Shown: positions 8,518 to 16,175 of the stretch, one piece after another | How the letters are laid out: the number at the start of each line of letters is the position of its first letter | Position numbering within the stretch: position 1 is the stretch's first letter | NCBI RefSeq assembly: GCF_024498075.1 | Contig: NZ_JANHOF010000013.1 | Location: 1 to 64,000 of the forward strand | Length of the DNA: 64,000 nt | From: Paenibacillus mendelii | Lineage (GTDB): Bacteria; Bacillota; Bacilli; Paenibacillales; Paenibacillaceae | Direction: 5' to 3' | Notes under the pieces: generated by a model | Databases searched by the model: none | The model's input: the letters and a program-made list of their open reading frames with translations, nothing else | What the model was told of the DNA's origin: nothing | Translations under genes and position numbers: made by a program

Positions 8518-9585
8518 TTATGATTTGAGGGCTTGTTTAATGTGATGAATGACATCCGACAGCGCATCCTGCTGCTTGCTCTGCGCCATGCGCCTCACAT
8601 AGCTCTCCCGATTGCGGTATAGCTGGGATACATTGCTTGCGAGCGTATCCGCAGTCAGATTCTCCTCCTCAAGCACCTGGCAGTAGCCGGAAGTCTCGAA
8701 CGAACGGGCATTCAATATTTGATCCCCGCGGCTTTGCTCCTTCGTGAGCGGAATGAGCAGCATTGGCTTTCTCAGCGCCAGAAACTCGAAGATGGAGTTT
8801 GAGCCCGCCCGCGATATGACGACATCGGTCATCGCGAGTATATCGGGCAGTTCATCGCCGATAAAGGTATATTGCCTGTAGCCGGGTAGATCCAGAGAAG
8901 GCTCTAGCTGCCCTTTGCCGCACAGGTGTACGATTTGAAACTCGGCTGTCAGCCTGTTTAAGGCCGCACGTACCGTTTGATTAATTTTACGCGCCCCCAG
9001 GCTGCCGCCCATAATAAGCAGTACGGGCTTCGAGCGGGTAAACTGGCAGAAGGCTCTTCCTCGTTCTGCGCTGCCGGCTCCAAGATCATCACGCACGACC
9101 GCTCCGACATAGCGGGTTTTGCCGGAACGCAGATGCTTCTCCGTCTCGGGGAAGGTCGTACACACCGCTGCCGAGAACGGAATCGCAATCCGGTTCGCCA
9201 GTCCCGGTGTAATATCGGACTCATGAATGAGCACCGGAACTCGGTTCAGCCAAGCGCCGAATACGACGGGGACCGAGACGAAGCCGCCCTTGGAGAAGAC
9301 GACGTCGGGCTTCTGCTTCCTGATGATCTGATAGGCCTGCATAACGCCGCCGATTACTTTAAAGGGATCCTTCACGTTCTGCCAGTCCATATAGCGTCTG
9401 AGCTTCCCGGTAGAGATGCCGAAGTAGCGCACGTCAGGCAGCTCGCCGATCAGCTGCTTCTCGATGCCGTCGTGGGAGCCGATATACGAGACTGCCCAGC
9501 CTTCCTTCAGAAAGCGGGGGATTAGAGCCAGGTTAACCGTCACATGGCCGGCCGAGCCGCCGCCGGTAAATAAAATCTTTTTCAT
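8518..9585 (-). CDS. murG: MurG-like UDP-N-acetylglucosamine transferase (GT28), probable second copy
   Basis: 355 residues, the usual MurG length, with a GT-B fold. The N-terminal glycine-rich lipid-linked-acceptor motif GGGSAGHVTVNLAL (residues 8-21) is present. So are the C-terminal nucleotide-sugar motifs GGSLGARKIN and ISRAGSNSIFEF, and LIPLTKEQSRGDQ. MurG transfers GlcNAc to lipid I to form lipid II on the inner membrane face. This gene is not in a mur/division cluster. It follows a TPR protein and an AAA ATPase on the same strand, so it is likely a paralogue or a related glycosyltransferase. GAGG with 5-nt spacing precedes the ATG. Confidence 0.85.
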   Translation of the reverse strand: MKKILFTGGGSAGHVTVNLALIPRFLKEGWAVSYIGSHDGIEKQLIGELPDVRYFGISTGKLRRYMDWQNVKDPFKVIGGVMQAYQIIRKQKPDVVFSKGGFVSVPVVFGAWLNRVPVLIHESDITPGLANRIAIPFSAAVCTTFPETEKHLRSGKTRYVGAVVRDDLGAGSAERGRAFCQFTRSKPVLLIMGGSLGARKINQTVRAALNRLTAEFQIVHLCGKGQLEPSLDLPGYRQYTFIGDELPDILAMTDVVISRAGSNSIFEFLALRKPMLLIPLTKEQSRGDQILNARSFETSGYCQVLEEENLTADTLASNVSQLYRNRESYVRRMAQSKQQDALSDVIHHIKQALKS

Positions 9586-9649
9586 CGCGACCTCACCTGT
9601 CTATTAATTTCCTGGGATGCCTCTAGTTGCAGCCACCCTGAATGATCCA

Positions 9650-10519
9650 TTACCGCCGCCGCGTCCAGCCGAACACCTTGACGTGGACCAGTCCTTTGCT
9701 TGCCCAGTAGGAGGCGATGTACAGCAGGATAAATAGAACGAGCAGGGGCTTGAAGAGCACCCAGCATGCAATCCAGATAATAAGGATATGCCAGCCCTTC
9801 AGCTTGCGCAAATAATTCGGAAAAAGCATGATCCGGTAAAACCAGAAGGACTTCTGCAAAATGCCCAAATACTCCTCGCGTATTTGCGCATTGCTTGGAT
9901 CCAGCCGGATCGCGGAGCCCATGAATTCGGCCGCTTTGCGGTGATCATTCCGGCGCTCGGCGGCCCAAGCGAGATAGAGCAGCGCCTGATCGTCCTCCGG
10001 ATCCTCGCGCAAGGATGTCCGTTCGGCATCCAAGGATAGTTCATCCTTATTGAGCAGGGCGAGCGTGTAGGCATACACAGCATAATTGAGAGACGAATGA
10101 TCCAAGGCAATCGCTTGCTCAAGCTGCTCGCATGCCTCCTGCCATTTATTCTTTGTCAGCCAATATTGCCCCTGCATCCGGTAGAGATAGCTATTCTCGG
10201 GGAACATCCGCAGCATCTCGGTTATGAGCGTCTCGAAGGCCGGCCAATCCTTGCGTTCATAAGCGATCACAAGGCGGACGCGCCAGGCGCTTTCCAGCTC
10301 CGGATCGCGATTCAGCGCCTCGCCGCTCCAGTAAAGGGCTTTGTCGATATCGATAAACTGATAGATGACGGACAGTGCGCCGTATGCGTCTGCGTCGTCC
10401 GGATCCTCCTTGAGCCAGGCTTCGGCTTCCTTCAGCGCGTCTTCATAACGATCCCAGTGCAGGAGCTGGTCGATTCTGCTGAGATAGCTTGATTTGAAAG
10501 GCAGTGTCGTCGGATTCAT
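9650..10519 (-). CDS. Tetratricopeptide-repeat protein with C-terminal membrane helices
   Basis: 289 residues. Residues ~15-220 form about six TPR-like helical pairs (for example the stretches around DALKEAEAWLKEDP and QACEQLEQAIALD). Two hydrophobic helices follow near 240-275 and then a basic tail, so the TPR platform probably faces the cytosol on a tail-anchored protein. It lies between an AAA ATPase gene (17 nt upstream) and a MurG-like gene (65 nt downstream), suggesting one operon in which it may scaffold the two enzymes. AGGAGG precedes the ATG. Function unknown. Confidence 0.75.
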   Translation of the reverse strand: MNPTTLPFKSSYLSRIDQLLHWDRYEDALKEAEAWLKEDPDDADAYGALSVIYQFIDIDKALYWSGEALNRDPELESAWRVRLVIAYERKDWPAFETLITEMLRMFPENSYLYRMQGQYWLTKNKWQEACEQLEQAIALDHSSLNYAVYAYTLALLNKDELSLDAERTSLREDPEDDQALLYLAWAAERRNDHRKAAEFMGSAIRLDPSNAQIREEYLGILQKSFWFYRIMLFPNYLRKLKGWHILIIWIACWVLFKPLLVLFILLYIASYWASKGLVHVKVFGWTRRR

Positions 10520-10535
10520 TGGTGCAGCCTCCTGA

Positions 10536-11486
10536 TTAACGCAGTCGATGATTCTTCATATAATCGAGCACGCTCTGGTAGTCCTTGTTGGAGTCGCTGA
10601 AGGTGGCATAATTCTTCGCCGTTTGAAACCATTCCAATGTGGACGGTCTCCGCTCCTTGGCCGCCGACTGGAGATCGGCCGCCGTCAGCGGCTGGATGCT
10701 CCCGGATTGAAGCGAGCGCAGGAGCGCTTTCTCCGAGGCATCCGCGACGAGCTGGTTTAAGTCAGCGCCGGAGAAATTGTCCGTGAGCTCTGCGAGCTTG
10801 CGGAAGTTGATTTCTTCCTGAGGCTTGCCGGCCGCCTTCAAGCGGAGAATCGTCTCGCGCTCTTCCTTCTCCGGGGGGGAGACGAACACCAGATGATTGA
10901 ACCGGCCCGGGCGGCGGAGAGCCGTGTCCAGATACCACAGTGTGTTCGTCGCGCCGATGACGAAGACCTCCTGATTAAAGGAATGCAGGCCGTCCAGCTC
11001 AATGAGCAGCTGGTTGACGAGCATCCGCTCGTGATGCTGCCGCATGCTTTGGCGGGCGCCGCCAAGCGCATCGAGCTCATCGATGAAGAGCACGCAGGGC
11101 TTCTCGCTGCGTGCCTTCTCGAATAGATCATGCAGATTATGCTCGCTTTCCCCGATATACATCGACAGAATGGCTTGCAGCTCGAGATGGATGAAATTCG
11201 CGTTGATTTCGCCGGCGACGGCCCGTGCCAGAAACGTCTTGCCGCAGCCGGGCGGTCCATATAGGAGCAGGCTTCCGCCGGCTTGCTGGCCGAAAGCCTG
11301 GAAGATTTCAGGCTGCTGCAGCGGGAGAATGAAGCTCATTCGAACCTTCTGTTTCACGTCTTCCATGCCGCCCACATCGGCGAATGTAACCGAGGGCTGC
11401 TCCGCTTCGATGAGCGATTGTTTTTCTTTGTCGAATGAAATGACCTTAAGCTTGGGGCGTTCCCTCTGATCGCGGTCGTCTGGCAA
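10536..11486 (-). CDS. Single-domain AAA ATPase (FtsH/Cdc48-like ATPase module)
   Basis: 316 residues beginning with TTG (AAAGGA about 10 nt upstream). One classical AAA module shows Walker A GPPGCGKT (77-84) and Walker B CVLFIDELDAL near 130-140. The second region of homology includes an arginine finger (LRRPGRF), and the C-terminal helical lid has sensor 2 FSGADL. No protease domain or transmembrane segment is present, so it resembles the isolated ATPase of FtsH or p97-type unfoldases. The 35-residue N-terminus is charged. It is the first gene of an apparent operon with a TPR membrane protein and a MurG-like transferase. Substrate unknown. Confidence 0.85.
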   Translation of the reverse strand: MPDDRDQRERPKLKVISFDKEKQSLIEAEQPSVTFADVGGMEDVKQKVRMSFILPLQQPEIFQAFGQQAGGSLLLYGPPGCGKTFLARAVAGEINANFIHLELQAILSMYIGESEHNLHDLFEKARSEKPCVLFIDELDALGGARQSMRQHHERMLVNQLLIELDGLHSFNQEVFVIGATNTLWYLDTALRRPGRFNHLVFVSPPEKEERETILRLKAAGKPQEEINFRKLAELTDNFSGADLNQLVADASEKALLRSLQSGSIQPLTAADLQSAAKERRPSTLEWFQTAKNYATFSDSNKDYQSVLDYMKNHRLR

Positions 11487-11835
11487 TGGGATCTCGTCCT
11501 TTCGGTGAAGCCGCGCCTGCGGCTTCTGTGTGCTGTATGTTGTTCTATTCGATTGTATCGGATGAAAAACCTTCTTTAATGATGGTGTTGCGGCCGCAGC
11601 CGGCGGAATCGAAAACGAGCGCCGCCGCGATGCTCCTCCATAACGGAGACTGACAATGGGGTTGGAAGGAGGGGGACTTTCGTTTCCATTTGCCGCATGG
11701 CCCGAAGCGCTTCCGAAGCGCTCTCCCGTTCAACAGCAACGCGGCATTTATCTTATACATAGCGGTCTTCAGAGTAATCGTATGAGGTGAATGACGAACT
11801 ATTCTTAAATAAATTTTCAAATTGATGGAAATGAG
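11487..11835. other. Intergenic region between divergent AAA ATPase and cspA-like genes
   Basis: No credible gene is seen; reading frames here are AT-poor shadows without ribosome binding sites. A palindromic stretch CGAAGCGCTTCCGAAGCGCT near 11702-11721 could form a hairpin. The right end leads into the cspA promoter. Confidence 0.5.
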
Positions 11836-11864
11836 TTGTGCTTTGATTTTTTTTATGGTATGAT
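11836..11864 (+). promoter_or_regulatory. Sigma-A promoter of the cold-shock gene
   Basis: TTGTGC and TATGAT are separated by 17 nt. Transcription from about 11871 would give a ~120-nt leader, typical of cold-shock protein mRNAs. Confidence 0.6.
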
Positions 11865-11888
11865 TCGGGTAATCGAAATGGAGACCTG

Positions 11889-11948
11889 AATTCACATATT
11901 GTAAAGGGTTAATATTTTTTCGATATTACCTTTTTCAATATGTGAATT
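11889..11948 (+). promoter_or_regulatory. 60-nt AT-rich hairpin in the cspA 5' leader (RNA thermometer / attenuator candidate)
   Basis: A perfect 13-bp outer stem, AATTCACATATTG / CAATATGTGAATT, encloses an inner stem (AAAGG..TAATAT / ATATTA.CCTTT). It ends 45 nt before the start codon and 31 nt before the CGGAGG ribosome binding site. The downstream TTTTTG is short, so it may be a partial terminator or a temperature-sensitive leader fold. Confidence 0.6.
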
Positions 11949-11993
11949 TTTGTTTACTGGAGAGGAATAATATTTTTCGGAGGTAATTTACAA

Positions 11994-12194
11994 ATGCAAA
12001 CAGGTACAGTTAAATGGTTCAACGCAGAAAAAGGTTTTGGCTTCATCGAAGTTGAAGGCGGCAACGACGTATTCGTACACTTCAGCGCAATCACTGGCGA
12101 TGGCTTCAAGACTCTTGACGAAGGCCAACGCGTTGAATTCAACGTTGTTCAAGGCAACCGTGGTCCACAAGCTGAGAACGTCGTTAAGCTGTAA
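11994..12194 (+). CDS. cspA: Cold-shock protein of the CspA/CspB family
   Basis: 66 residues forming a single OB-fold cold-shock domain with RNP1 (KGFGFIEV) and RNP2 (VFVHFSAI), the single-stranded nucleic-acid-binding motifs. The family acts as RNA chaperones that unwind mRNA structure in the cold. The start has CGGAGGT with an 8-9 nt gap. A long leader with a hairpin precedes it and a strong terminator follows. A YdjO-like protein and an IF-3 paralogue lie downstream. Confidence 0.96.
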   Translation: MQTGTVKWFNAEKGFGFIEVEGGNDVFVHFSAITGDGFKTLDEGQRVEFNVVQGNRGPQAENVVKL

Positions 12195-12208
12195 GACAAA
12201 CATAAGAG

Positions 12209-12249
12209 AACTGCCCTTAACTTAACATCAAGTTAGGGGCAGTTTTTTT
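12209..12249 (+). terminator. Terminator of the cold-shock gene
   Basis: Stem ACTGCCCTTAACTT / AAGTTAGGGGCAGT with a short loop, followed by seven T. Confidence 0.93.
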
Positions 12250-12389
12250 ACCACATAGGAAGACCTGTTTCGTTATGCGGACAGGGCTTCCTATTGTCGA
12301 ATAACCTGTCTTTAATCTTTCGTCAACCCGAAGCGCTCCATTCCGCGTCACGGTTGATCTAACCAATAATGACTGAGGGGGTTCGTTCC

Positions 12390-12590
12390 ATGTATTCACG
12401 AAAAAAACCGTTAGAGGAAATTCCGGAAGAAGTTACCGCAATTTGGTCATGCACCAATGATGGCTGCAACGGTTGGATGAGGGATAATTTTGCATTTGAG
12501 ACGGAGCCCGCTTGCCCGCTCTGTAGCTCGTCCATGGTGAGTAGTACGAAATCACTCCCCTCGCTAGTCAATCACAACAACCGGCATTAA
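12390..12590 (+). CDS. ydjO: YdjO-like cold-inducible zinc-ribbon protein
   Basis: 66 residues related to the cold-inducible YdjO family of Bacillus and Paenibacillus. Two Cys pairs, CTNDGC and CPLC, form a probable zinc ribbon, and an aromatic IWSC...GWMRDNF core is present. The ATG at 12390 is preferred over an upstream in-frame ATG at 12369 because GAGGGGG sits 9 nt before it. Biochemical role unknown. Position between cspA and an IF-3 paralogue supports a cold-adaptation role. Confidence 0.75.
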   Translation: MYSRKKPLEEIPEEVTAIWSCTNDGCNGWMRDNFAFETEPACPLCSSSMVSSTKSLPSLVNHNNRH

Positions 12591-12646
12591 TCCGCAAGCG
12601 GTACATTCATGAGGATGATACGGACAAACCGGGGGAACGCGTCACA

Positions 12647-13135
12647 ATGATCATCAATGAAAAAATAAAAGCGTCCGAAGTCCGGTTAACCGGTCCGACC
12701 GGCGAAGATATGGGGATCGTCTCGCGTGACGAGGCTCTCGCATTGGCTAAGAAGCTGAAGGTTGATCTAGTCTGCACGTCACTGATGAGCAGTCCTCCTC
12801 CCTGCAAGCTTACCCCTCGGGGCGCGGCGAAGCAGGAAGCGCTCCAGGAGAAGCAAGGGGAGCGCCGGAAGGAAAAGCCGGCGGCCGTGAAGGAAATTCG
12901 GCTGACTCCGCAAATCGAGGACCATGATTTCGAGACGAAGCGCCGGCAGGCCGAGAAGCTTCTTATCTCTGGCCATGCCGTGCAGCTGGTCGTTCGGCTC
13001 CAAGGCTCCAAGGAAGGACAGCAAGCCAAGGAGCTATTGGAACGACTGGTCAAGGAATTATCCGCCGTCGGAACGAAGGAGACGGGAATTCAAGTCAGCG
13101 GCAAGCAAGCCGCGGTTAAGCTGCGCACGATATAG
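12647..13135 (+). CDS. Divergent second copy of translation initiation factor IF-3
   Basis: 162 residues with both IF-3 domains. The N-domain (MIINEKIKASEVRL...VDLV) and the C-domain (KEIRLTPQIEDHDFETKRRQAEKLL) are recognisable. The inter-domain linker is altered: the near-invariant stretch PPVCRIMDYGKFKYE is replaced by one reading PPPCKLTPRGAAKQE. It is not followed by rpmI-rplT, the canonical infC operon partners, so a normal infC probably exists elsewhere. IF-3 binds the 30S subunit and proofreads initiator tRNA and start codons. Being next to cspA and ydjO suggests a cold or stress variant. GGGGGA precedes the ATG. Confidence 0.85.
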   Translation: MIINEKIKASEVRLTGPTGEDMGIVSRDEALALAKKLKVDLVCTSLMSSPPPCKLTPRGAAKQEALQEKQGERRKEKPAAVKEIRLTPQIEDHDFETKRRQAEKLLISGHAVQLVVRLQGSKEGQQAKELLERLVKELSAVGTKETGIQVSGKQAAVKLRTI

Positions 13136-13197
13136 AAGGCTGCAGGAGTTCGTTTCTTCCCATGAGGAAGTAATGGGCTCCCGCAGCCTTTATTTGT
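13136..13197 (+). terminator. Terminator of the IF-3 paralogue
   Basis: Stem AAGGCTGC.GGAG / CTCC.GCAGCCTT with a ~36-nt loop that itself can pair, then TTATTTG. Begins right after the stop codon. Confidence 0.75.
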
Positions 13198-13266
13198 TAT
13201 GCCCGCTTATTCATCAGAACCGCTGGGAGCCGGCCAAGCAGACATTTACATTCTCTGAAAAAGAAA

Positions 13267-13287
13267 TTACTCTGAAATTCAGAGTAA
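13267..13287 (+). promoter_or_regulatory. 21-bp palindromic operator candidate before the ABC exporter operon
   Basis: Perfect arms TTACTCTGAA and TTCAGAGTAA around one central base, ending 17 nt before the start of the ATPase gene. TTTACA 17 nt before TACTCT could be a promoter overlapped by the palindrome. The operon's last gene encodes a winged-helix regulator, the obvious candidate for binding here. Confidence 0.6.
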
Positions 13288-13304
13288 ATAGGGAGAGTGA
13301 CCCA

Positions 13305-14228
13305 ATGACCACGGTTATTCAGCTTGAACATGTGCGTAAGCAATACGGCGCTAAGGTCGCGGTTGACGGGATTTCGCTGCAGATTGGCAAAGGCGAAATA
13401 TTCGGGATCGTAGGCCCCAACGGTGCGGGAAAAACGACGTTAATTGAAATTATCGAGGGGCTGCGGCTCGCAGACAGCGGAATGGCTCTGGTGCTTGGCA
13501 TGGACATACGCAAGGAAGCGGAAGCCGTCAAGCAGCGGATCGGCGTCCTGCTGCAGTCGACCTCGATTCCCGGGAAAGCGAAAGTGAAGGAAGTGCTCGG
13601 CCTGTTTGCTTCTTTCTATGATAAGACCGCGGATATCGATGAGATCTCCCGCATATTCGGGCTGGCAGATAAGCAGAATGTCTATTTCAAGTCCCTGTCC
13701 GGCGGATGGAAGCAGCGCGTTTCACTCGCCTTATCCTTGATCAATGATCCGGACATCGTATTTCTCGACGAGCCCAGTATGGGGCTGGATCCGAATGCCC
13801 GCAGCGAGATGTGGGCTACGATACAGCGCCTAAGGGATGAAGGGCGTACGATCGTCGTTACAACTCACTATATGGAGGAAGCAGAAGCTCTCTGCGATCG
13901 GGTTGCGATTATCGACAGCGGACGCGTCATTGCGCTGGACACCCCCCAGAAGCTGATCACGATGCTGGGCGGAACGAAGGGGATCAGCTTCAGCAATACC
14001 GGATCCATTAAGAAAGAAAGTCTGTCTGTGCTGACGTATGTTGTGAATATCGAATGGGAGCCTGCCTTGATTAAGCTGCATTCCACGGACCTGGATCAGA
14101 CGCTGAAGCAGCTGTTTCAGCTGGCAGCCGATGAGAATTGGATGGTTCGCGGCCTGAAGCTGGAGGAAGCATCGATGAACGATGTCTTTAATAAGTTGAC
14201 GCTGCAGCAAGGGGTGGGAGTGAGATGA
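13305..14228 (+). CDS. ABC transporter ATP-binding protein (exporter type)
   Basis: 307 residues. Walker A GPNGAGKTT (37-45), signature LSGGWKQR, Walker B IVFLDEPSMGLDP and the H-loop TTHYMEEAEAL are all present, giving a DrrA/CcmA-type ATPase. The ~90-residue C-terminal extension is common in drug and bacteriocin exporters. The ATG at 13305 is chosen over a much longer upstream frame that overlaps the IF-3 paralogue, because GGGAGAGTGA precedes it and the domain starts there. It overlaps the permease gene by 4 nt (ATGA), indicating translational coupling. Confidence 0.92.
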   Translation: MTTVIQLEHVRKQYGAKVAVDGISLQIGKGEIFGIVGPNGAGKTTLIEIIEGLRLADSGMALVLGMDIRKEAEAVKQRIGVLLQSTSIPGKAKVKEVLGLFASFYDKTADIDEISRIFGLADKQNVYFKSLSGGWKQRVSLALSLINDPDIVFLDEPSMGLDPNARSEMWATIQRLRDEGRTIVVTTHYMEEAEALCDRVAIIDSGRVIALDTPQKLITMLGGTKGISFSNTGSIKKESLSVLTYVVNIEWEPALIKLHSTDLDQTLKQLFQLAADENWMVRGLKLEEASMNDVFNKLTLQQGVGVR

Positions 14229-14974
14229 ACGCCTATTTAAAACTCATTTCGTTTGATTTACGTCTCTACTTGCGCGATTGGATTACGATATTCTGGGTGC
14301 TCATTTATCCCGTTCTCATGCTGCTTATCTTTGGATCCATGTTTGGCGATCAGCCGGGAAGCGCTCCTGGCAGCCGCTACATCGACTACTACGTTCCAGC
14401 GCTGTGTGTCATGAACGTGATGTCGGTCTCCGTATTCACGCTTAACATCAATATGATCACCCTGAGGGAGAGCGGTATACTGCGGCGCTTTCGCGTGACG
14501 CCCATCCGCAAATCGGCGGTGCTGGCCTCGCATTCGATTCAGGGGCTGCTGCTGGTGCTGGCGGGAGCTGCCGAAGTTATTATCGTGGGGAAGCTGGTAT
14601 GGGATATTCACATCACGCTTCAAGCGATCCTGCTGCTGGTCGGGTGCATCTTGATCGGGTGCATCGGATTCTTCAGTCTTGGCTTTGCGCTGTCGGGGCT
14701 CACGAGTACACCTGGAGCTGCGAGCGGACTGGCCATGGCGATCTTTTTCCCCATGCTGTTCTTATCCGGGATCTCCATGCCGCTTGAATATTTGCCGAAG
14801 ATTATGCAGGCAATAAGCGAGTGGATTCCAATGACCTATTACGTAGAGCTGGCACAAGGAGTATGGCAGGGCCATTCGATGTTAAACTATGGTCAAGGGC
14901 TGGTTGTGCTCGCCATATTCGCAATCGTGTGTGTGTCGCTTGCATTATGGTTATTCCGGTGGGAGAATCGATAG
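14225..14974 (+). CDS. ABC-2 type permease
   Basis: 249 residues with six transmembrane helices and the ABC-2 pattern: a short cytoplasmic amphipathic N-terminus, then the LRRFRVTPI stretch after TM2 and GISMPLEYLPKIMQAISEWIPMTYYVE near the last helix. It pairs with the ATPase encoded immediately upstream. Probably exports a drug, lipid or small peptide; the substrate is not evident. Confidence 0.9.
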   Translation: MNAYLKLISFDLRLYLRDWITIFWVLIYPVLMLLIFGSMFGDQPGSAPGSRYIDYYVPALCVMNVMSVSVFTLNINMITLRESGILRRFRVTPIRKSAVLASHSIQGLLLVLAGAAEVIIVGKLVWDIHITLQAILLLVGCILIGCIGFFSLGFALSGLTSTPGAASGLAMAIFFPMLFLSGISMPLEYLPKIMQAISEWIPMTYYVELAQGVWQGHSMLNYGQGLVVLAIFAIVCVSLALWLFRWENR

Positions 14975-15013
14975 TGTACGCATGACTATTAGGCAGTCTC
15001 AGGAGTGGTGTAA

Positions 15014-15643
15014 TTGAGAGAGAATCATGATTTATCAAGATCGTCAAATTCGAACGGACAGATACACACGCAGCAGGAGCCTGGGCAGCAAGGATTGAAG
15101 GATATTGAATTTATTAAGCAGCTGATGGCTAAGAACCAGCGGAAGCTGGATCAATCATCCCCTTATTTGTATATATGGGGGACCTACCTGATGGTGGGAT
15201 ATATCGGCATGCAGTTCGATCAGACGCTATGGCCCATATGGTACTGGTCGAGCGGAGCGATCATCGGCGTCATGCTGTCTGCGATCACCGGAATCAGGCA
15301 ATCCCGCAGCGGCGACGTGCAGGAGGGCGGCTCCTTCGGATGGATGTTCTGGGTGCCCTTCCTGTTCATGATGACATCCGGCGCGTTTATGATGGCGATG
15401 GAGATGGTGCAAGCCGAGGATTTATCCGTTTTCTGGTTTCTTCTGCTGGGGATGGCTTACGCGTCCTTAGGCGCCCTGGTGGGGAAAGGACCGGTCATGC
15501 TGGGGGCATGGTGCATTCTGCTGGCCATCGTAACCGGACTGTTCTTTCGAGAATATCAGTTCCTCATCTTAGGCTTGCTGGGCGGGGGGAGTAACGTGGC
15601 TGCAGGATGGATCCTGCAGCGCAGGAGTAAGCGGCATGAATGA
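15014..15643 (+). CDS. Membrane protein of the ABC exporter operon
   Basis: 209 residues starting at TTG with AGGAG 8 nt upstream. A hydrophilic, Gln-rich N-terminus (about 1-50) is followed by about five hydrophobic helices. No enzyme motif is recognised. It is the third gene of the operon and overlaps the regulator gene by 8 nt. Its role may be accessory to the exporter or to signalling to the regulator. Confidence 0.7.
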   Translation: MRENHDLSRSSNSNGQIHTQQEPGQQGLKDIEFIKQLMAKNQRKLDQSSPYLYIWGTYLMVGYIGMQFDQTLWPIWYWSSGAIIGVMLSAITGIRQSRSGDVQEGGSFGWMFWVPFLFMMTSGAFMMAMEMVQAEDLSVFWFLLLGMAYASLGALVGKGPVMLGAWCILLAIVTGLFFREYQFLILGLLGGGSNVAAGWILQRRSKRHE

Positions 15644-15956
15644 GAATATCTTCGATGCCATCGACGAAACGATACACGCTAAGGCGCGCCTGGGCATCAT
15701 GAGCCTGCTGACTGTACACCAACAATGCGACTTTGGTTTTCTGCGCAATGAGCTTGGATTGACGGAAGGGAATCTGGGCAGCCATATCCGCGTGCTGGAG
15801 CAAGCGGGCTATATCGACGTAGCCAAGACGTTTGCCGGCAAAAGGCCAAGAACCACCTGCAGCGCAACTCAGCTTGGAAGGAGCATGTTTCAGCGTTACA
15901 TCGAAGGCTTGGAGAAAATCATCCGGATGGCTCAGCTTCCCCCTAAGCAAGAATAA
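15636..15956 (+). CDS. Winged-helix transcriptional regulator (MarR/ArsR-like, HTH_27 type)
   Basis: 106 residues with one winged helix: LGIMSLLTVHQQCDFGFLRNELGLTEGNLGSHIRVLEQAGYI is a typical helix-turn-helix with recognition helix, followed by the wing around FAGKRPRTTCSATQLG. This type usually represses its own operon. The 21-bp palindrome at 13267-13287 is the best operator candidate. Last gene of the four-gene ABC unit; its 3' end overlaps the repeated terminator element. Confidence 0.85.
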   Translation: MNENIFDAIDETIHAKARLGIMSLLTVHQQCDFGFLRNELGLTEGNLGSHIRVLEQAGYIDVAKTFAGKRPRTTCSATQLGRSMFQRYIEGLEKIIRMAQLPPKQE

Positions 15957-16024
15957 AGGCCGTAAGAGAATTGTGACTTCCGCATATGGAAGCAGGCAAT
16001 GCTCTTGCGGCTTTTGTTTGTTTC
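15941..16024 (+). terminator. Terminator of the ABC operon; left copy of an ~85-bp direct repeat
   Basis: GCCGTAAGAG ... CTCTTGCGGC followed by TTTTGTTTGTTT forms the terminator. The whole stretch, including the last codons of the regulator (CCCTAAGCAAGA), recurs at 28657-28741 with about 7 substitutions and one single-base indel, all changes lying in or near loops. The two copies bracket the 12.6-kb glycan island. Confidence 0.85.
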
Positions 16025-16113
16025 GCGTGCCCAGATGCACGCATCTTCTTTCCGGTGGAATTCCGGTCACGGAAACCTTCGAAATGTCTGAATTGTCTGC
16101 TTGCGTAATAATT

Positions 16114-16142
16114 TTGACCATCCTTTTTTGTAGATATCATTA
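16114..16142 (+). promoter_or_regulatory. Possible promoter of the Gfo/Idh gene
   Basis: TTGACC 17 nt before TCATTA. The -10 is a weak match. Confidence 0.35.
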
Positions 16143-16175
16143 AAATGAAGAACAAATAAGAGGAGGATGGTAGAC

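Noticed and set aside
12924..13304. N-terminal extension of the ABC ATPase back into the IF-3 paralogue
   Set aside because: The extension reads through the IF-3 gene and its terminator in another frame; the ATPase domain and an SD begin at 13305.
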